Positions 55,737-64,000 of a DNA stretch of 64,000 nt are shown piece after piece. Source of the stretch: Microbacterium sp. CBA3102. GTDB lineage: Bacteria > Actinomycetota > Actinomycetes > Actinomycetales > Microbacteriaceae. Each line of letters starts with the position of its first letter. Within the stretch, counting starts at the first letter, position 1. The stretch is from contig NZ_CP042412.1 in assembly GCF_007954505.1 (NCBI RefSeq), positions 3,286,001 through 3,350,000 of the forward strand. The letters are read 5' to 3'. Position numbers and translations under genes: made by a program. The notes under the pieces were generated by a model. That model had not been told where the DNA came from and ran no database searches. It saw nothing but the letters and a program-made list of their open reading frames with translations.

Positions 55737-57085
55737 GCGCGCCACCCCGACTTCCAGTCCTCTTCCTCGGCCAGGGCGATCGCCTCGCCGGCGAGTACGA
55801 CGGAACCGGCGATGATCACGGCACGACGATCGGAGGATGCGGCCCACTCCCGGGCGGCGTCGGCGGCATCGGCGAGCGAGTCATGCACGGTCGCGCGCTG
55901 TCCGGTCTGCTCGACGAGGTCGGCGATCGCATCCGCGTCGCTCGCGCGTTCGGACTCCGGAGCCGTGGCGAACACGTGCGCGGCCCGTGGTGCCAGCTCC
56001 GCGACGATGCCCGCGGCGTCCTTGTCGGCGAGTACGCCGAGCACCAGACCCCACTCATCGAAGTCGAAGCTGTCGTCCAGAGCCTGCGCGAGCGCCTTGG
56101 CACCGTGCGGGTTGTGGGCGGCATCGACGATCACGGTCGGCGCGATGCCGAGCAGCTGCAACCGGCCGGGCGACGTCGTGCCCTGCAGGCCGTCAGAGAT
56201 GATGTCCGGGGCGATCGCCTGAGACGCACCGCCGATCAGCGATTCCACGGCGGCGACGGCGAGTGCGGCGTTGTGACCCTGGTGAGCGCCGTACAGCGGG
56301 AGGTACTCCTCGGCGTATTCCCCGGCCAGTCCCCGGACGCTGAGCAGCTGTCCCCCGACCGCGAGCTTCTGCTCGGTGAGGCCGAACTCCTCACCCTCGA
56401 ACGCGATGGTCGCGTTGCGCTCGGCCGCCACTCGGCGCAGGACCTCGGCGGCCTCCGGGGGCTGCTGCGCGGATACGACCGCGGCACCTTCCTTGATGAT
56501 GCCGGCCTTGGTCTGCGCGATCTCCGCGATCGTCCCGCCCAGGCGGTCCGCGTGGTCGATGTCGATCGGCGCGAACACCGCGACGTCGCCGTCTGCCGTG
56601 TTCGTGGAATCCCACTCACCGCCCATGCCCACCTCGAGCACCAGCACGTCGACGGGAGCATCCGCCACCGCGACGAAGGCCAGCACCGTGAGCAGCTCGA
56701 AGAACGTCAGCGGCGCGTCTCCCGCGGCCTCGAACTCGGCGTCCACGATGTCGACGAACGGCTCGATCTCGTCCCACGCATCCGCCACCGCCTCGTCGGA
56801 GATCGGCTCTCCGTCGATCATGATCCGCTCCGTGAAGCGCTCGAGGTGCGGGCTGGTGAACAGACCCGTCCGCAAGCCGTGCGCGCGGAGGAGGCTCTCG
56901 ATCATCCGTGCCGTCGACGTCTTGCCGTTCGTGCCGGTGAGGTGCACCACGCGATAGGTGCGCTGCGGGTCGTCGAGGAAGGCGAGGATGCGCGCGGTGC
57001 GCTCCTTGCGAGGCTGCACCCACCGCTCGCCCGCCCTGCTCAGCAGCGCGTCGTAGACGGCATCCGCCCGTTCCCTGTCACTCAT
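55733..57085 (-). CDS. folC: Folylpolyglutamate/dihydrofolate synthase
   Basis: 450 residues from ATG at 57085, overlapping the ileS stop (ATGA). Mur-ligase-type P-loop [64 protein letters not shown], and [13 protein letters not shown]. Adds glutamate to folates. Folate pathway link to pabB at 22.8 kb. Confidence 0.96.
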   Translation of the reverse strand: MSDRERADAVYDALLSRAGERWVQPRKERTARILAFLDDPQRTYRVVHLTGTNGKTSTARMIESLLRAHGLRTGLFTSPHLERFTERIMIDGEPISDEAVADAWDEIEPFVDIVDAEFEAAGDAPLTFFELLTVLAFVAVADAPVDVLVLEVGMGGEWDSTNTADGDVAVFAPIDIDHADRLGGTIAEIAQTKAGIIKEGAAVVSAQQPPEAAEVLRRVAAERNATIAFEGEEFGLTEQKLAVGGQLLSVRGLAGEYAEEYLPLYGAHQGHNAALAVAAVESLIGGASQAIAPDIISDGLQGTTSPGRLQLLGIAPTVIVDAAHNPHGAKALAQALDDSFDFDEWGLVLGVLADKDAAGIVAELAPRAAHVFATAPESERASDADAIADLVEQTGQRATVHDSLADAADAAREWAASSDRRAVIIAGSVVLAGEAIALAEEEDWKSGWRA

Positions 57086-60000
57086 GCGCCTGCTCCGATC
57101 CTGGTGACGGCGATCGTGAAGTCGCCACGGTTGGCGTAGGTCCCGCTCGGGATGTCCGCCGTGAACTCGGCCGCGGGGAGCACGGCGTCGTCACGGTGAA
57201 GCGCGTGCTCCAACGCGAGGGTCTCCCCCGCGACATCGGCGACCTCGAAGGCGGCTGCCACCGCATCCGCGTCCTCGGCACTCGCGAAACGCAGTTCCAG
57301 TCGGATGCGGTCGCTGACGTCGAAGTCCGCGTTCTTGCGGGTCTCCTGCACGGCGCGGATGACGTCGCGGGCCAGTCCTTCGGCCTCGAGGTCGGGCGTC
57401 GTCTGCGTGTCGAGCAGGACGAACCCTCCGCTCGGGACGATCGCGAGTGCTTCGCCGTCGGGACGACCCGTCGTCTCGAGCACGAGCTCGTACTCCGCCG
57501 GCTCCAGCGCGATGCCGCCGGCGATGACCACGCCGTCCACCTCGTTCCAGTCGCCCGAGCGTGCGGCCTGGATCGCCTTCTGCACGTCCTTGCCGAGGCG
57601 CGGACCGGCCGCGCGAGCGTTCACACTCAGTCGGTGGTCGATGCCGTACTCGACCGCGGTCGTGTCCGTGAGCGGCACGACCTCGACGGACTTGACGTTG
57701 AGCTCCTCGCGGAGGATGTCCTCGAACTGCCCGAGCGCCCCCGCGAGCGGCGACACGACGGTGAGACGCGCGAGCGGCAGACGCACGCGGAGCTTCTCCT
57801 TCTTGCGCAGGGCGTTGCCGACGCTGGAGAGTTCGCGGACCGCATCCATCGCGTCGCGGATCTCGTCCGCGGCCGGGTACTGCGCGTCGTCGGGCCAGTC
57901 GGTCAGGTGCACGCTGCGTCCGCCGGTGAGCCCCTGCCACACGCGCTCGCTGACGAGCGGCACGAGGGGTGCCGCCACGCGGGTGAGCGTCTCGAGCACG
58001 GTGTAGAGCGTGTCGAAGGCCTCACGGCTCTTCGGATCGTCCGTGACGCCGGTCCAGAAGCGATCACGGGAGCGACGGATGTACCAGTTCGTCAGCACCT
58101 CGGCGAAGTCACGCAGACGCGCAGAGGCCGTGGTCGAGTCGAGACCCTCCAGATCCGCACGCACCTCGCGGACCAGATCGCCGAGCCTGGCGAGGATGTA
58201 GCGGTCGAGGACATCCGAGGAGTCCGTGCGCCAGGACGCCTCGTACCCGTCGGCGCCGGAGGCGTTGGCGTAGGTCGCGAAGAAGTACCACGAGTTCCAC
58301 AGCGGCAACAGGAACTCGCGGACGCCCGAGCGGATGCCCTCCTCGGTGACCGCGAGGTTTCCGCCTCGCAGCACCGAGCTCGACATCAGGAACCAGCGCA
58401 TCGCGTCGGAGCCGTCGCGGTCGAGCACCTCGGACACGTCCGGGTAGTTGCGCAGCGACTTCGACATCTTGTAGCCGTCGCTGCCGAGCACGATGCCGTG
58501 GCAGCTGACACCCGTGAACGCCGGGCGGTCGAACAGCGCGGTCGAGAGCACGTGCATGACGTAGAACCAGCCGCGGGTCTGGCCGATGTACTCCACGATG
58601 AAGTCCGCCGGTGAGTGCGAGTCGAACCACTCCTGGTTCTCGAACGGATAGTGCACCTGCGCGTACGGCATCGATCCCGAGTCGAACCACACGTCGAAGA
58701 CGTCCTCGATACGGCGCATCGTGCTCTTGCCCGTCGGGTCGTCCGGATTCGGACGCGTCAGGTCGTCGATGTAGGGGCGGTGCAGGTCGATCTCGCCCTC
58801 GGGGTTGCGCGGCAGCGTCCCGAAGTCCCGTTCGAGATCTTCCAGGGATCCATAAGCGTCGACGCGCGGGTACTCCGGGTCATCGCTCTTCCAGATCGGG
58901 ATCGGAGAGCCCCAGTAGCGGTTGCGGCTGATCGACCAGTCGCGGGCGCCCTCGAGCCACTTGCCGAACTGTCCGTGCTTGACGTTCTCGGGCACCCAGG
59001 TGATCTGCTCGTTGTTCGCGAGCAGGTCGTCCTTGATGTCGGTCACCCGGATGAACCAGCTCGACACGGCCTTGTAGATCAGGGGGTTCCGGCAGCGCCA
59101 GCAGTGCGGGTACGAGTGCTCGTAGCTCTGGAGCCGGATGAGGCGGCCGTGCTCCCGGATCAGGCGCACCAGCGGCGTGTTCGCCTCCATCCACAACTGA
59201 CCCGCGACATCGGTGACGTTCGGGAGGAACCGGCCACCGTCGTCCAGCGAGAGGATCGTGGGGATGCCGGCAGCGCCCGCGACCCGCTGGTCGTCTTCAC
59301 CGTAGGCCGGAGCCTGGTGGACGATGCCCGTGCCGTCGCTCACGGTGACGTAGTCGTCGACCAGGATCCGCCAGGCGTTCTCGGTGCCGTAGGTCTCGGC
59401 GTCGGCGTAGTAGTCGAAGAGGCGGTCGTACGTGACGTCCTGCAACTGCGCGCCACGCACGGTCGCGTCCACCGCGGCGAGCGCGTCCTCGGTGCTCTCG
59501 TAGCCGAGGTCCTTTGCATAGCCGCCGAGGAGGGCACGGGCGAGGAGGTAGCGATGTGCGGAGGACTCGATGGCGGCATCCTCGGTCCCCGCCGTCTGAT
59601 GGACGTCGGCGGCTCCTGCCGGCCCCGCGGGGAGCACCACGTACTCGATGTCGGGACCGACGGCGAGCGCGAGGTTGGTCGGCAGGGTCCAGGGCGTGGT
59701 CGTCCAGGCGAGGGCACGGACGCCCGTGAGCCCGAGCGCCTCGGCCTTGGCTCCTGTGAGCGGGAAGGTCACCGTGACGGACGGGTCCTGGCGCATCTGG
59801 TACACGTCGTCGTCCATGCGCAGCTCATGGGCGCTGAGCGGCGTCTCGTCTCGCCAGCAGTACGGCAGGACGCGGTATCCCTCGTACGCGAGGCCCTTGT
59901 CGTACAGGGTCTTGAACGCCCAGAGCACGCTCTCCATGTACCCGAGGTCGAGCGTCTTGTAGCCGCGGTCGAAGTCGACCCAGCGCGCCTGGCGGGTGAC

Positions 60001-60432
60001 GTAGTCCTGCCACTCGCGCGTGTACGTGAGCACCGAGTCCTTCGCCTTCGCGTTGAAGACGTCGATGCCCATGTCCTCGATCTCCGACTTCTCGGTGATG
60101 CCGAGCTGCTTCATGGCCTCGAGCTCGGCCGGCAGACCGTGGGTGTCCCATCCGAAGACCCGATCGACCTTGTGGCCGGTCATGGTCTGGAAGCGCGGGA
60201 AGACGTCCTTGGCGTAGCCGGTCAGGAGGTGTCCGTAGTGCGGCAGGCCGTTCGCGAACGGCGGACCGTCGTAGAACACCCATTCCGGTGCGCCCTCACG
60301 CTGCTCGATCGAGGCGCGGAAGGTGTCGTCGGACTTCCAGAACGCGAGCACCTCTTCCTCGATCTGCGGGAAACGGGGGCTGGGCGCGACGGAGTCGGCG
60401 GCGGGGCCGAAGGAGGAACGGGGGTAGGTCAT
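57082..60432 (-). CDS. ileS: Isoleucyl-tRNA synthetase, long (eukaryote-like) type
   Basis: 1116 residues from ATG at 60432. HIGH motif [14 protein letters not shown] (64-68), [20 protein letters not shown], the editing domain ([17 protein letters not shown]), KMSKS in [18 protein letters not shown] (655-659), and a long C-terminal part ending in FTIAVTRIG. Length and the HGLPAE/NYPD context fit the type 2 (eukaryote-like) IleRS found in many actinobacteria, which is generally less sensitive to mupirocin. Expression is governed by the T-box leader at 60440-60642. Confidence 0.97.
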   Translation of the reverse strand: MTYPRSSFGPAADSVAPSPRFPQIEEEVLAFWKSDDTFRASIEQREGAPEWVFYDGPPFANGLPHYGHLLTGYAKDVFPRFQTMTGHKVDRVFGWDTHGLPAELEAMKQLGITEKSEIEDMGIDVFNAKAKDSVLTYTREWQDYVTRQARWVDFDRGYKTLDLGYMESVLWAFKTLYDKGLAYEGYRVLPYCWRDETPLSAHELRMDDDVYQMRQDPSVTVTFPLTGAKAEALGLTGVRALAWTTTPWTLPTNLALAVGPDIEYVVLPAGPAGAADVHQTAGTEDAAIESSAHRYLLARALLGGYAKDLGYESTEDALAAVDATVRGAQLQDVTYDRLFDYYADAETYGTENAWRILVDDYVTVSDGTGIVHQAPAYGEDDQRVAGAAGIPTILSLDDGGRFLPNVTDVAGQLWMEANTPLVRLIREHGRLIRLQSYEHSYPHCWRCRNPLIYKAVSSWFIRVTDIKDDLLANNEQITWVPENVKHGQFGKWLEGARDWSISRNRYWGSPIPIWKSDDPEYPRVDAYGSLEDLERDFGTLPRNPEGEIDLHRPYIDDLTRPNPDDPTGKSTMRRIEDVFDVWFDSGSMPYAQVHYPFENQEWFDSHSPADFIVEYIGQTRGWFYVMHVLSTALFDRPAFTGVSCHGIVLGSDGYKMSKSLRNYPDVSEVLDRDGSDAMRWFLMSSSVLRGGNLAVTEEGIRSGVREFLLPLWNSWYFFATYANASGADGYEASWRTDSSDVLDRYILARLGDLVREVRADLEGLDSTTASARLRDFAEVLTNWYIRRSRDRFWTGVTDDPKSREAFDTLYTVLETLTRVAAPLVPLVSERVWQGLTGGRSVHLTDWPDDAQYPAADEIRDAMDAVRELSSVGNALRKKEKLRVRLPLARLTVVSPLAGALGQFEDILREELNVKSVEVVPLTDTTAVEYGIDHRLSVNARAAGPRLGKDVQKAIQAARSGDWNEVDGVVIAGGIALEPAEYELVLETTGRPDGEALAIVPSGGFVLLDTQTTPDLEAEGLARDVIRAVQETRKNADFDVSDRIRLELRFASAEDADAVAAAFEVADVAGETLALEHALHRDDAVLPAAEFTADIPSGTYANRGDFTIAVTRIGAGA

Positions 60433-60439
60433 CGTGTCT

Positions 60440-60642
60440 CGCAGTGTTCGTCGTGGCGGATGCTCCTGCGAGGACGACCCTCACGGACCGCGGTACCACC
60501 TCGCGTGCCACGCCGTACGACGCGACCACTCTCACTGCGGCTGTGACGGGCCTGCCCCGCTCGGTTCTACTGAGCGCCGCCCGGGGGCCGCACCGTTCTT
60601 CCGAGAGCTCCCCGGTGATGGCCGGATCGATGCTCGTCCCTC
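60440..60642 (-). promoter_or_regulatory. T-box riboswitch of ileS (ultrashort stem I)
   Basis: On the minus strand the leader carries the T-box sequence AGGTGGTACCGCGG (60501-60488), which pairs with the uncharged tRNA acceptor end. Upstream, CCGGCC-ATC-ACCGG (around 60617-60619) presents the isoleucine specifier codon ATC in a very short stem I. GCAGGAGC near 60450 is the Shine-Dalgarno region that would be sequestered. This is the translational T-box of actinobacterial ileS: uncharged tRNA-Ile frees the ribosome binding site. A -10 box TACACT lies at 60649-60644. Confidence 0.92.
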
Positions 60643-60699
60643 CAGTGTACGCGGCATCCGACCTCCGACGCTGTCCGTGGCAGCACCTACCCTCGAAGG

Positions 60700-61350
60700 A
60701 TGGCCCGCACCTCGGAATCACCGGCCCCGCCCCGCGTGACCGCTCCCGACCTCCCGTCCGTCCTCGAGCAGGCCGCCGCTGCGCGCAGTGCCGACATCCT
60801 GGGGTCGAGCCTCGACCTCACCGGCACCGTCGACCTCGCCTACGCGACGCTCGAACAGTGCGCCGTGAGGGCCGATGCCGACGCCGTCGATCTCACCGGA
60901 GCGACCGTCATCGACGTCGACATGTCGGGCGCGCGGATCGCCTCACTCCGCCTGCGTGACGCCGGAGTGCGGCGGATGCGGATCAGCGGAGGACGCATCG
61001 GCACACTCGACCTGAGCGAGGCGCGTATCTCGGAACTCGACCTGCGCGACGTGCGCATCGACTACCTGAACCTCGGCGCGTCGAAGGTCACCGACCTCGA
61101 GATCTCGGAGTGCACCATCCGCACGATCGACATGCCCCAGGCCGAGCTCACCCGCGTGCGATTCACCGCCACGTCGACCGAGGAGGTCGATTCCCGAGGC
61201 ATGCGGGCGAAAGACCTCGATCTGCGCGGCCTCGACGCCGTCGCGTTCCTCGATGCCAACAGCCTCCGCGGGGCCACCCTCACCTCGTTCCAGGTGCAGC
61301 AGCTCGCGCCGGTGATCGCGGCGGGCATCGGCATCCAGATCAAGGACTGA
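60700..61350 (+). CDS. Pentapeptide-repeat-like protein
   Basis: 216 residues from ATG at 60700. From about residue 45 on, the sequence shows five-residue periodicity with Leu/Ile/Met at the centre: LDLTGTVDLAYATLEQCAV, VDMSGARIASLRLRDAGV, IGTLDLSEARISELDLRDV. This suggests a right-handed beta-helix. Function unknown; some such proteins mimic DNA. Divergent from the ileS T-box, with about 60 bases between start sites. Confidence 0.8.
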   Translation: MARTSESPAPPRVTAPDLPSVLEQAAAARSADILGSSLDLTGTVDLAYATLEQCAVRADADAVDLTGATVIDVDMSGARIASLRLRDAGVRRMRISGGRIGTLDLSEARISELDLRDVRIDYLNLGASKVTDLEISECTIRTIDMPQAELTRVRFTATSTEEVDSRGMRAKDLDLRGLDAVAFLDANSLRGATLTSFQVQQLAPVIAAGIGIQIKD

Positions 61351-61357
61351 CGGCCGA

Positions 61358-62866
61358 TCAACGACCGGCAGCGCCGCCGGCATCGAGCAGCTCCCGAGTG
61401 AACGGGTGCCGAGGCGTCGCGAACACCTCCGCGGTGGTGCCCTGCTCGACGATCCGCCCGTCCTGCATCACCAGCACCTCGTCTGCGACCGCTCCGACCA
61501 CGTCGAGGTCGTGCGAGACGAAGATCATCGTCAGCTGCCGTTCCTGCTGCAACCGTGCGAGCACCCGCAGCACCCGCTCCCGCACCGACGGATCGAGCGC
61601 CGAGACGGGTTCGTCGAGCACGAGCACCTGCGGATCCGCGGCGAGCGCCCTCGCGATGGCCGCGCGTTGCCGCTGCCCGCCGGAGAGCGCGCTCGGACGC
61701 CGCTCGGCGAGTTCCGGTGCGAGATCGACCTCGGCGAGGAGCCCGGCTACGCGCGCCGGCCGCTGAGCGCGAGGCACTCCCCCCGCTTCCAGCGCCTCAC
61801 GCAGCGAACGGCCGATCGTCCAGCGCGGGTCGAAAGCCCCGAGCGGATTCTGGTGCACGAGCTGCACCCTGCGCTCCGTGGTCCACTGCAGAGAGCCGGA
61901 GTCCGGTGCGTCGACGCCGACGATCATGCGGGCCAGCGTCGTCTTGCCCGACCCCGATTCGCCGACGACGCCGAGCGTCCGCCCGTCTTTCAGCGTGAAC
62001 GAGGCGTCGATGACCGCAGGCACCGTGCCGAAGCTCCGTGACACCCCGTCCGCGATCAGCACCGGCGGCGAGTCGGCGGGGACCGAGGCTCGCGGTTCGT
62101 GGATCGTGGCCGTGAGGAGCTGCTTCGTGTACTCGTGCCGTGGATTCTCGAGCACCTCGGCCACCGGCCCGGACTCCACGATGACGCCGCCCCTCATCAC
62201 CAGGACGCGGTCGGCGATCCGGCGGACGGCCGCGAAGTCATGACTGATGAACACGAGAGCTGTTCCGGCATCCGTGATCTCGCGCAGCAACCCGAGGATC
62301 CGCGCCTGCACGGTCGCGTCGAGAGCGGTCGTCGGCTCGTCCGCCACCAGCACGGCCGGAACCGCAGCGAGCGCGGAAGCGATGAGCGCGCGCTGCCGCA
62401 ACCCGCCGGAGAGTTCGTGCGGGTGCTGGCGGGCACGGCGGTCGGGATCCGGCATCCACACCTTCCGCAGGAGATCCCGCACCCGAGCCGCCCGCGCCGC
62501 GCGTCCGCGGACGAGCCGATGAAGGAGCAGCGGCTCGGCGATCTCGGTCCCGATCCGTCGCAGAGGATCGAGAGAGACCAGTGCATCCTGGGAGACGAGG
62601 GCGATCCCGGCGCCGCGCACCGCACGCCACGCGTGCTCCGTGAGCCCGGCGGTGTCCGTGCCGTCCACGATGAGCTCATCCAGCGCGACGTCGGCCTCCG
62701 CGGGAGTCAGACCCAGCAGTGCGCGTGCCGTGAGGGACTTTCCCGCCCCGGACTCCCCCACGATCGCGATGCACTCTCCGCGGTCGACGGTGAAGGACAC
62801 GTCGTCCACGACCGGCTCACCCTCGAAGGAGATGCGCAGACCCCGCACCTGCAGTGCAGCGCTCAT
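61358..62866 (-). CDS. Fused two-domain ABC transporter ATPase (second peptide/nickel system)
   Basis: 502 residues from ATG at 62866, overlapping the permease stop (ATGA). Domain 1: [43 protein letters not shown]. Domain 2: [43 protein letters not shown]. Both domains end with the HPFT/HEYT oligopeptide-type segment. It powers the two permeases to its right in this operon. A binding protein is not in the window and should be upstream. Confidence 0.94.
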   Translation of the reverse strand: MSAALQVRGLRISFEGEPVVDDVSFTVDRGECIAIVGESGAGKSLTARALLGLTPAEADVALDELIVDGTDTAGLTEHAWRAVRGAGIALVSQDALVSLDPLRRIGTEIAEPLLLHRLVRGRAARAARVRDLLRKVWMPDPDRRARQHPHELSGGLRQRALIASALAAVPAVLVADEPTTALDATVQARILGLLREITDAGTALVFISHDFAAVRRIADRVLVMRGGVIVESGPVAEVLENPRHEYTKQLLTATIHEPRASVPADSPPVLIADGVSRSFGTVPAVIDASFTLKDGRTLGVVGESGSGKTTLARMIVGVDAPDSGSLQWTTERRVQLVHQNPLGAFDPRWTIGRSLREALEAGGVPRAQRPARVAGLLAEVDLAPELAERRPSALSGGQRQRAAIARALAADPQVLVLDEPVSALDPSVRERVLRVLARLQQERQLTMIFVSHDLDVVGAVADEVLVMQDGRIVEQGTTAEVFATPRHPFTRELLDAGGAAGR

Positions 62867-63675
62867 GCCGTCCTCCCGTCTCCGCGCGCGCGGAGGATGC
62901 GCCCGACGACGGTCGCCGAGACGACGGTGAGGGTGATCGCGATGCCGGGGAAGACCGAGATCCACCATGCCTGCCCGAGCACGTTGCGGCCACCCGCCAG
63001 CATCAGCCCCCACTCCGGTGTCGGCTCGGACGGCCCGAGCCCGAGGAAGCTGAGCCCCGCCGCGGCGAGGATGCTCGACCCGATGCCGATCGTCGCCAGC
63101 ACGCTCAGCGCCCCGAGCACACCGGGAGCGACGTGTCGCAGGAAGGCCGTCGCTCGCGGCACCCCGAGGATGCGCGCAGCCTCCACGTGCTCGGCGGCCC
63201 GGAGGGTCTGCGTCTGCACCCGTGCCAGTCGGATGTACACGGGAACCGCCGCCAGCGTCACCGCGATCGCGATGTTCACCGTCCCCGGGCCGAGCACCGC
63301 GACGACGACGAGCGCGACGAGGAATTCGGGAAAGGCCATCAGGATGTCGTTCACCCGCATCACGGTGGCGTCGACGCCCCGCGGCGCGACCCCCGCGAAG
63401 GCTCCGAGGAGCAGACCGACCGTGAGGGCGACGACGGTCGCGAGCAGTCCGATGCCGAGAGAGCGTCCGGCTCCGTACACGACCCGGGAGTAGACGTCGC
63501 GCCCGCTCTGGTCGGTGCCGAACAGGTGCTCCGTGCTCGGCGGGAGCAGGGCGGAGCGCACCTCCGTCTGGAGAGGGTCGTGGGTCGCGAGGGCAGCGGG
63601 CCAGAGCGCCGAGAACGCGATCACGGCGAGGACGGCGACGGCGGCCCACAGCAGCACGCGTTGCGCCCGCTTCAT
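62863..63675 (-). CDS. Dipeptide/nickel-type ABC permease, DppC-like
   Basis: 270 residues from ATG at 63675, overlapping the upstream stop as ATGA (an ATG at 63687 is possible but lies inside the previous gene). HLFGTDQSGRDVYSRVVYG, six membrane helices, EAA loop ARILGVPRATAFLRHVAPG, and ITLTVVSATVVGRILR at the end. Second transporter set of the window. Confidence 0.93.
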   Translation of the reverse strand: MKRAQRVLLWAAVAVLAVIAFSALWPAALATHDPLQTEVRSALLPPSTEHLFGTDQSGRDVYSRVVYGAGRSLGIGLLATVVALTVGLLLGAFAGVAPRGVDATVMRVNDILMAFPEFLVALVVVAVLGPGTVNIAIAVTLAAVPVYIRLARVQTQTLRAAEHVEAARILGVPRATAFLRHVAPGVLGALSVLATIGIGSSILAAAGLSFLGLGPSEPTPEWGLMLAGGRNVLGQAWWISVFPGIAITLTVVSATVVGRILRARGDGRTA

Positions 63676-64000
63676 CGGGTGCCCCATCGGGTGCCTCGAG
63701 ACGGAGCCGCCACCACCCGGGGATCGATCAGCGGATGCACGAGCTCGACGACGAGGTTCACCACGACGAACGCCAGGGCGCTCAGCAGAATGATGCCCGT
63801 GATGACGGGAAGATCGCGGTCGTTGATCGCGGCGAGCGTGACCCTGCCCAGACCCGGGCGCGCGAACACGGTCTCCACGAGCACGGCACCCCCGAGGACG
63901 GATCCCGTGAGGTACGCGGTCAGGGTGACGCCGGAAGCCGCGCCGTGTCTGAGCCCGTGCCGCAGCGTGAACCACGAAGGGCTCGCACCACGGGCCCGGA
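63672..64000 (-). CDS. DppB-like ABC permease, 5' end beyond the window
   Basis: The last 109 codons of a permease: HGLRHGAASGVTLTAYLTG, VETVFARPGLGRVTLAAIND (the conserved C-terminal region of OppB/DppB), and a final helix VVNLVVELVHPLIDPRV. Frame is open to the right edge. The same operon continues into the DppC-like and ATPase genes. Confidence 0.93.
   Translation of the reverse strand, partial: RARGASPSWFTLRHGLRHGAASGVTLTAYLTGSVLGGAVLVETVFARPGLGRVTLAAINDRDLPVITGIILLSALAFVVVNLVVELVHPLIDPRVVAAPSRGTRWGTR

Overview
The window looks like a chromosomal segment of a high-GC actinomycete of the family Microbacteriaceae, most likely Microbacterium or a close relative. The evidence is the very GC-rich codon use, actinobacterial families (DUF2510/SHOCT, DUF4031, DUF4233, DUF6153/CueP), an ultrashort-stem ileS T-box, a long Rne/Rng protein and the order nadD - acidic membrane protein - rsfS beside proA-proB-obgE-rpmA-rplU-rne-ndk-folC-ileS.

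Region 1, bases 1 to about 18,766, is the right end of an integrated accessory element. It is less GC-rich, full of unrecognised and damaged genes, and it stops abruptly inside comEC: the competence channel gene reads normally from its start to the ...LSHLTAVSG motif and then turns into foreign sequence. The element carries a likely defence cargo: a coupled pair of nuclease-fold genes (Mrr-type, then EDxHD/Vsr-type; 4055-6611), a one-polypeptide type IIG restriction-modification enzyme divergent from a GIY-YIG nuclease (13475-17652), and a small protein with a HEPN-like RNxxxH motif (9167-9769). Two 54/55-bp direct repeats (2434-2487 and 12009-12063) look like tyrosine-recombinase (Xer/dif-type) crossover sites and bracket a 9.6 kb module. 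No integrase is visible, so it probably lies beyond the left edge.

Region 2, 18.8-31.4 kb, is conserved chromosome: truncated comEC and comEA, leuS, pabB, a DedA protein, an App1-type phosphatase, a GH3 hexosaminidase, oxidoreductases and tRNA-Ala(GGC). Region 3, 31.4-33.3 kb, is a small copper-handling cluster (DUF6153, DUF305, CueP). Region 4, 33.7-43.4 kb, is a peptide import and breakdown locus: M19 dipeptidase, binding protein, two permeases, an M24 peptidase homologue with a degenerate metal site, a proline-iminopeptidase-like hydrolase and a double-domain Lrp/AsnC regulator in one coupled operon, divergent from a fused two-ATPase gene. A perfect 12-bp-arm palindrome lies between them.

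Region 5, 43.4-60.7 kb, is housekeeping: SDR, rsfS, nadD, proA, proB, obgE, rpmA, rplU, DUF4031, rne, VKOR, then the T-box-controlled ileS-folC-DUF4233-ndk operon. Region 6, 60.7-64.0 kb, holds a pentapeptide-repeat-like protein and a second dipeptide/nickel-type ABC transporter that runs off the right edge.

All calls come from reading motifs, reading frames and spacing by eye. No similarity search was run.
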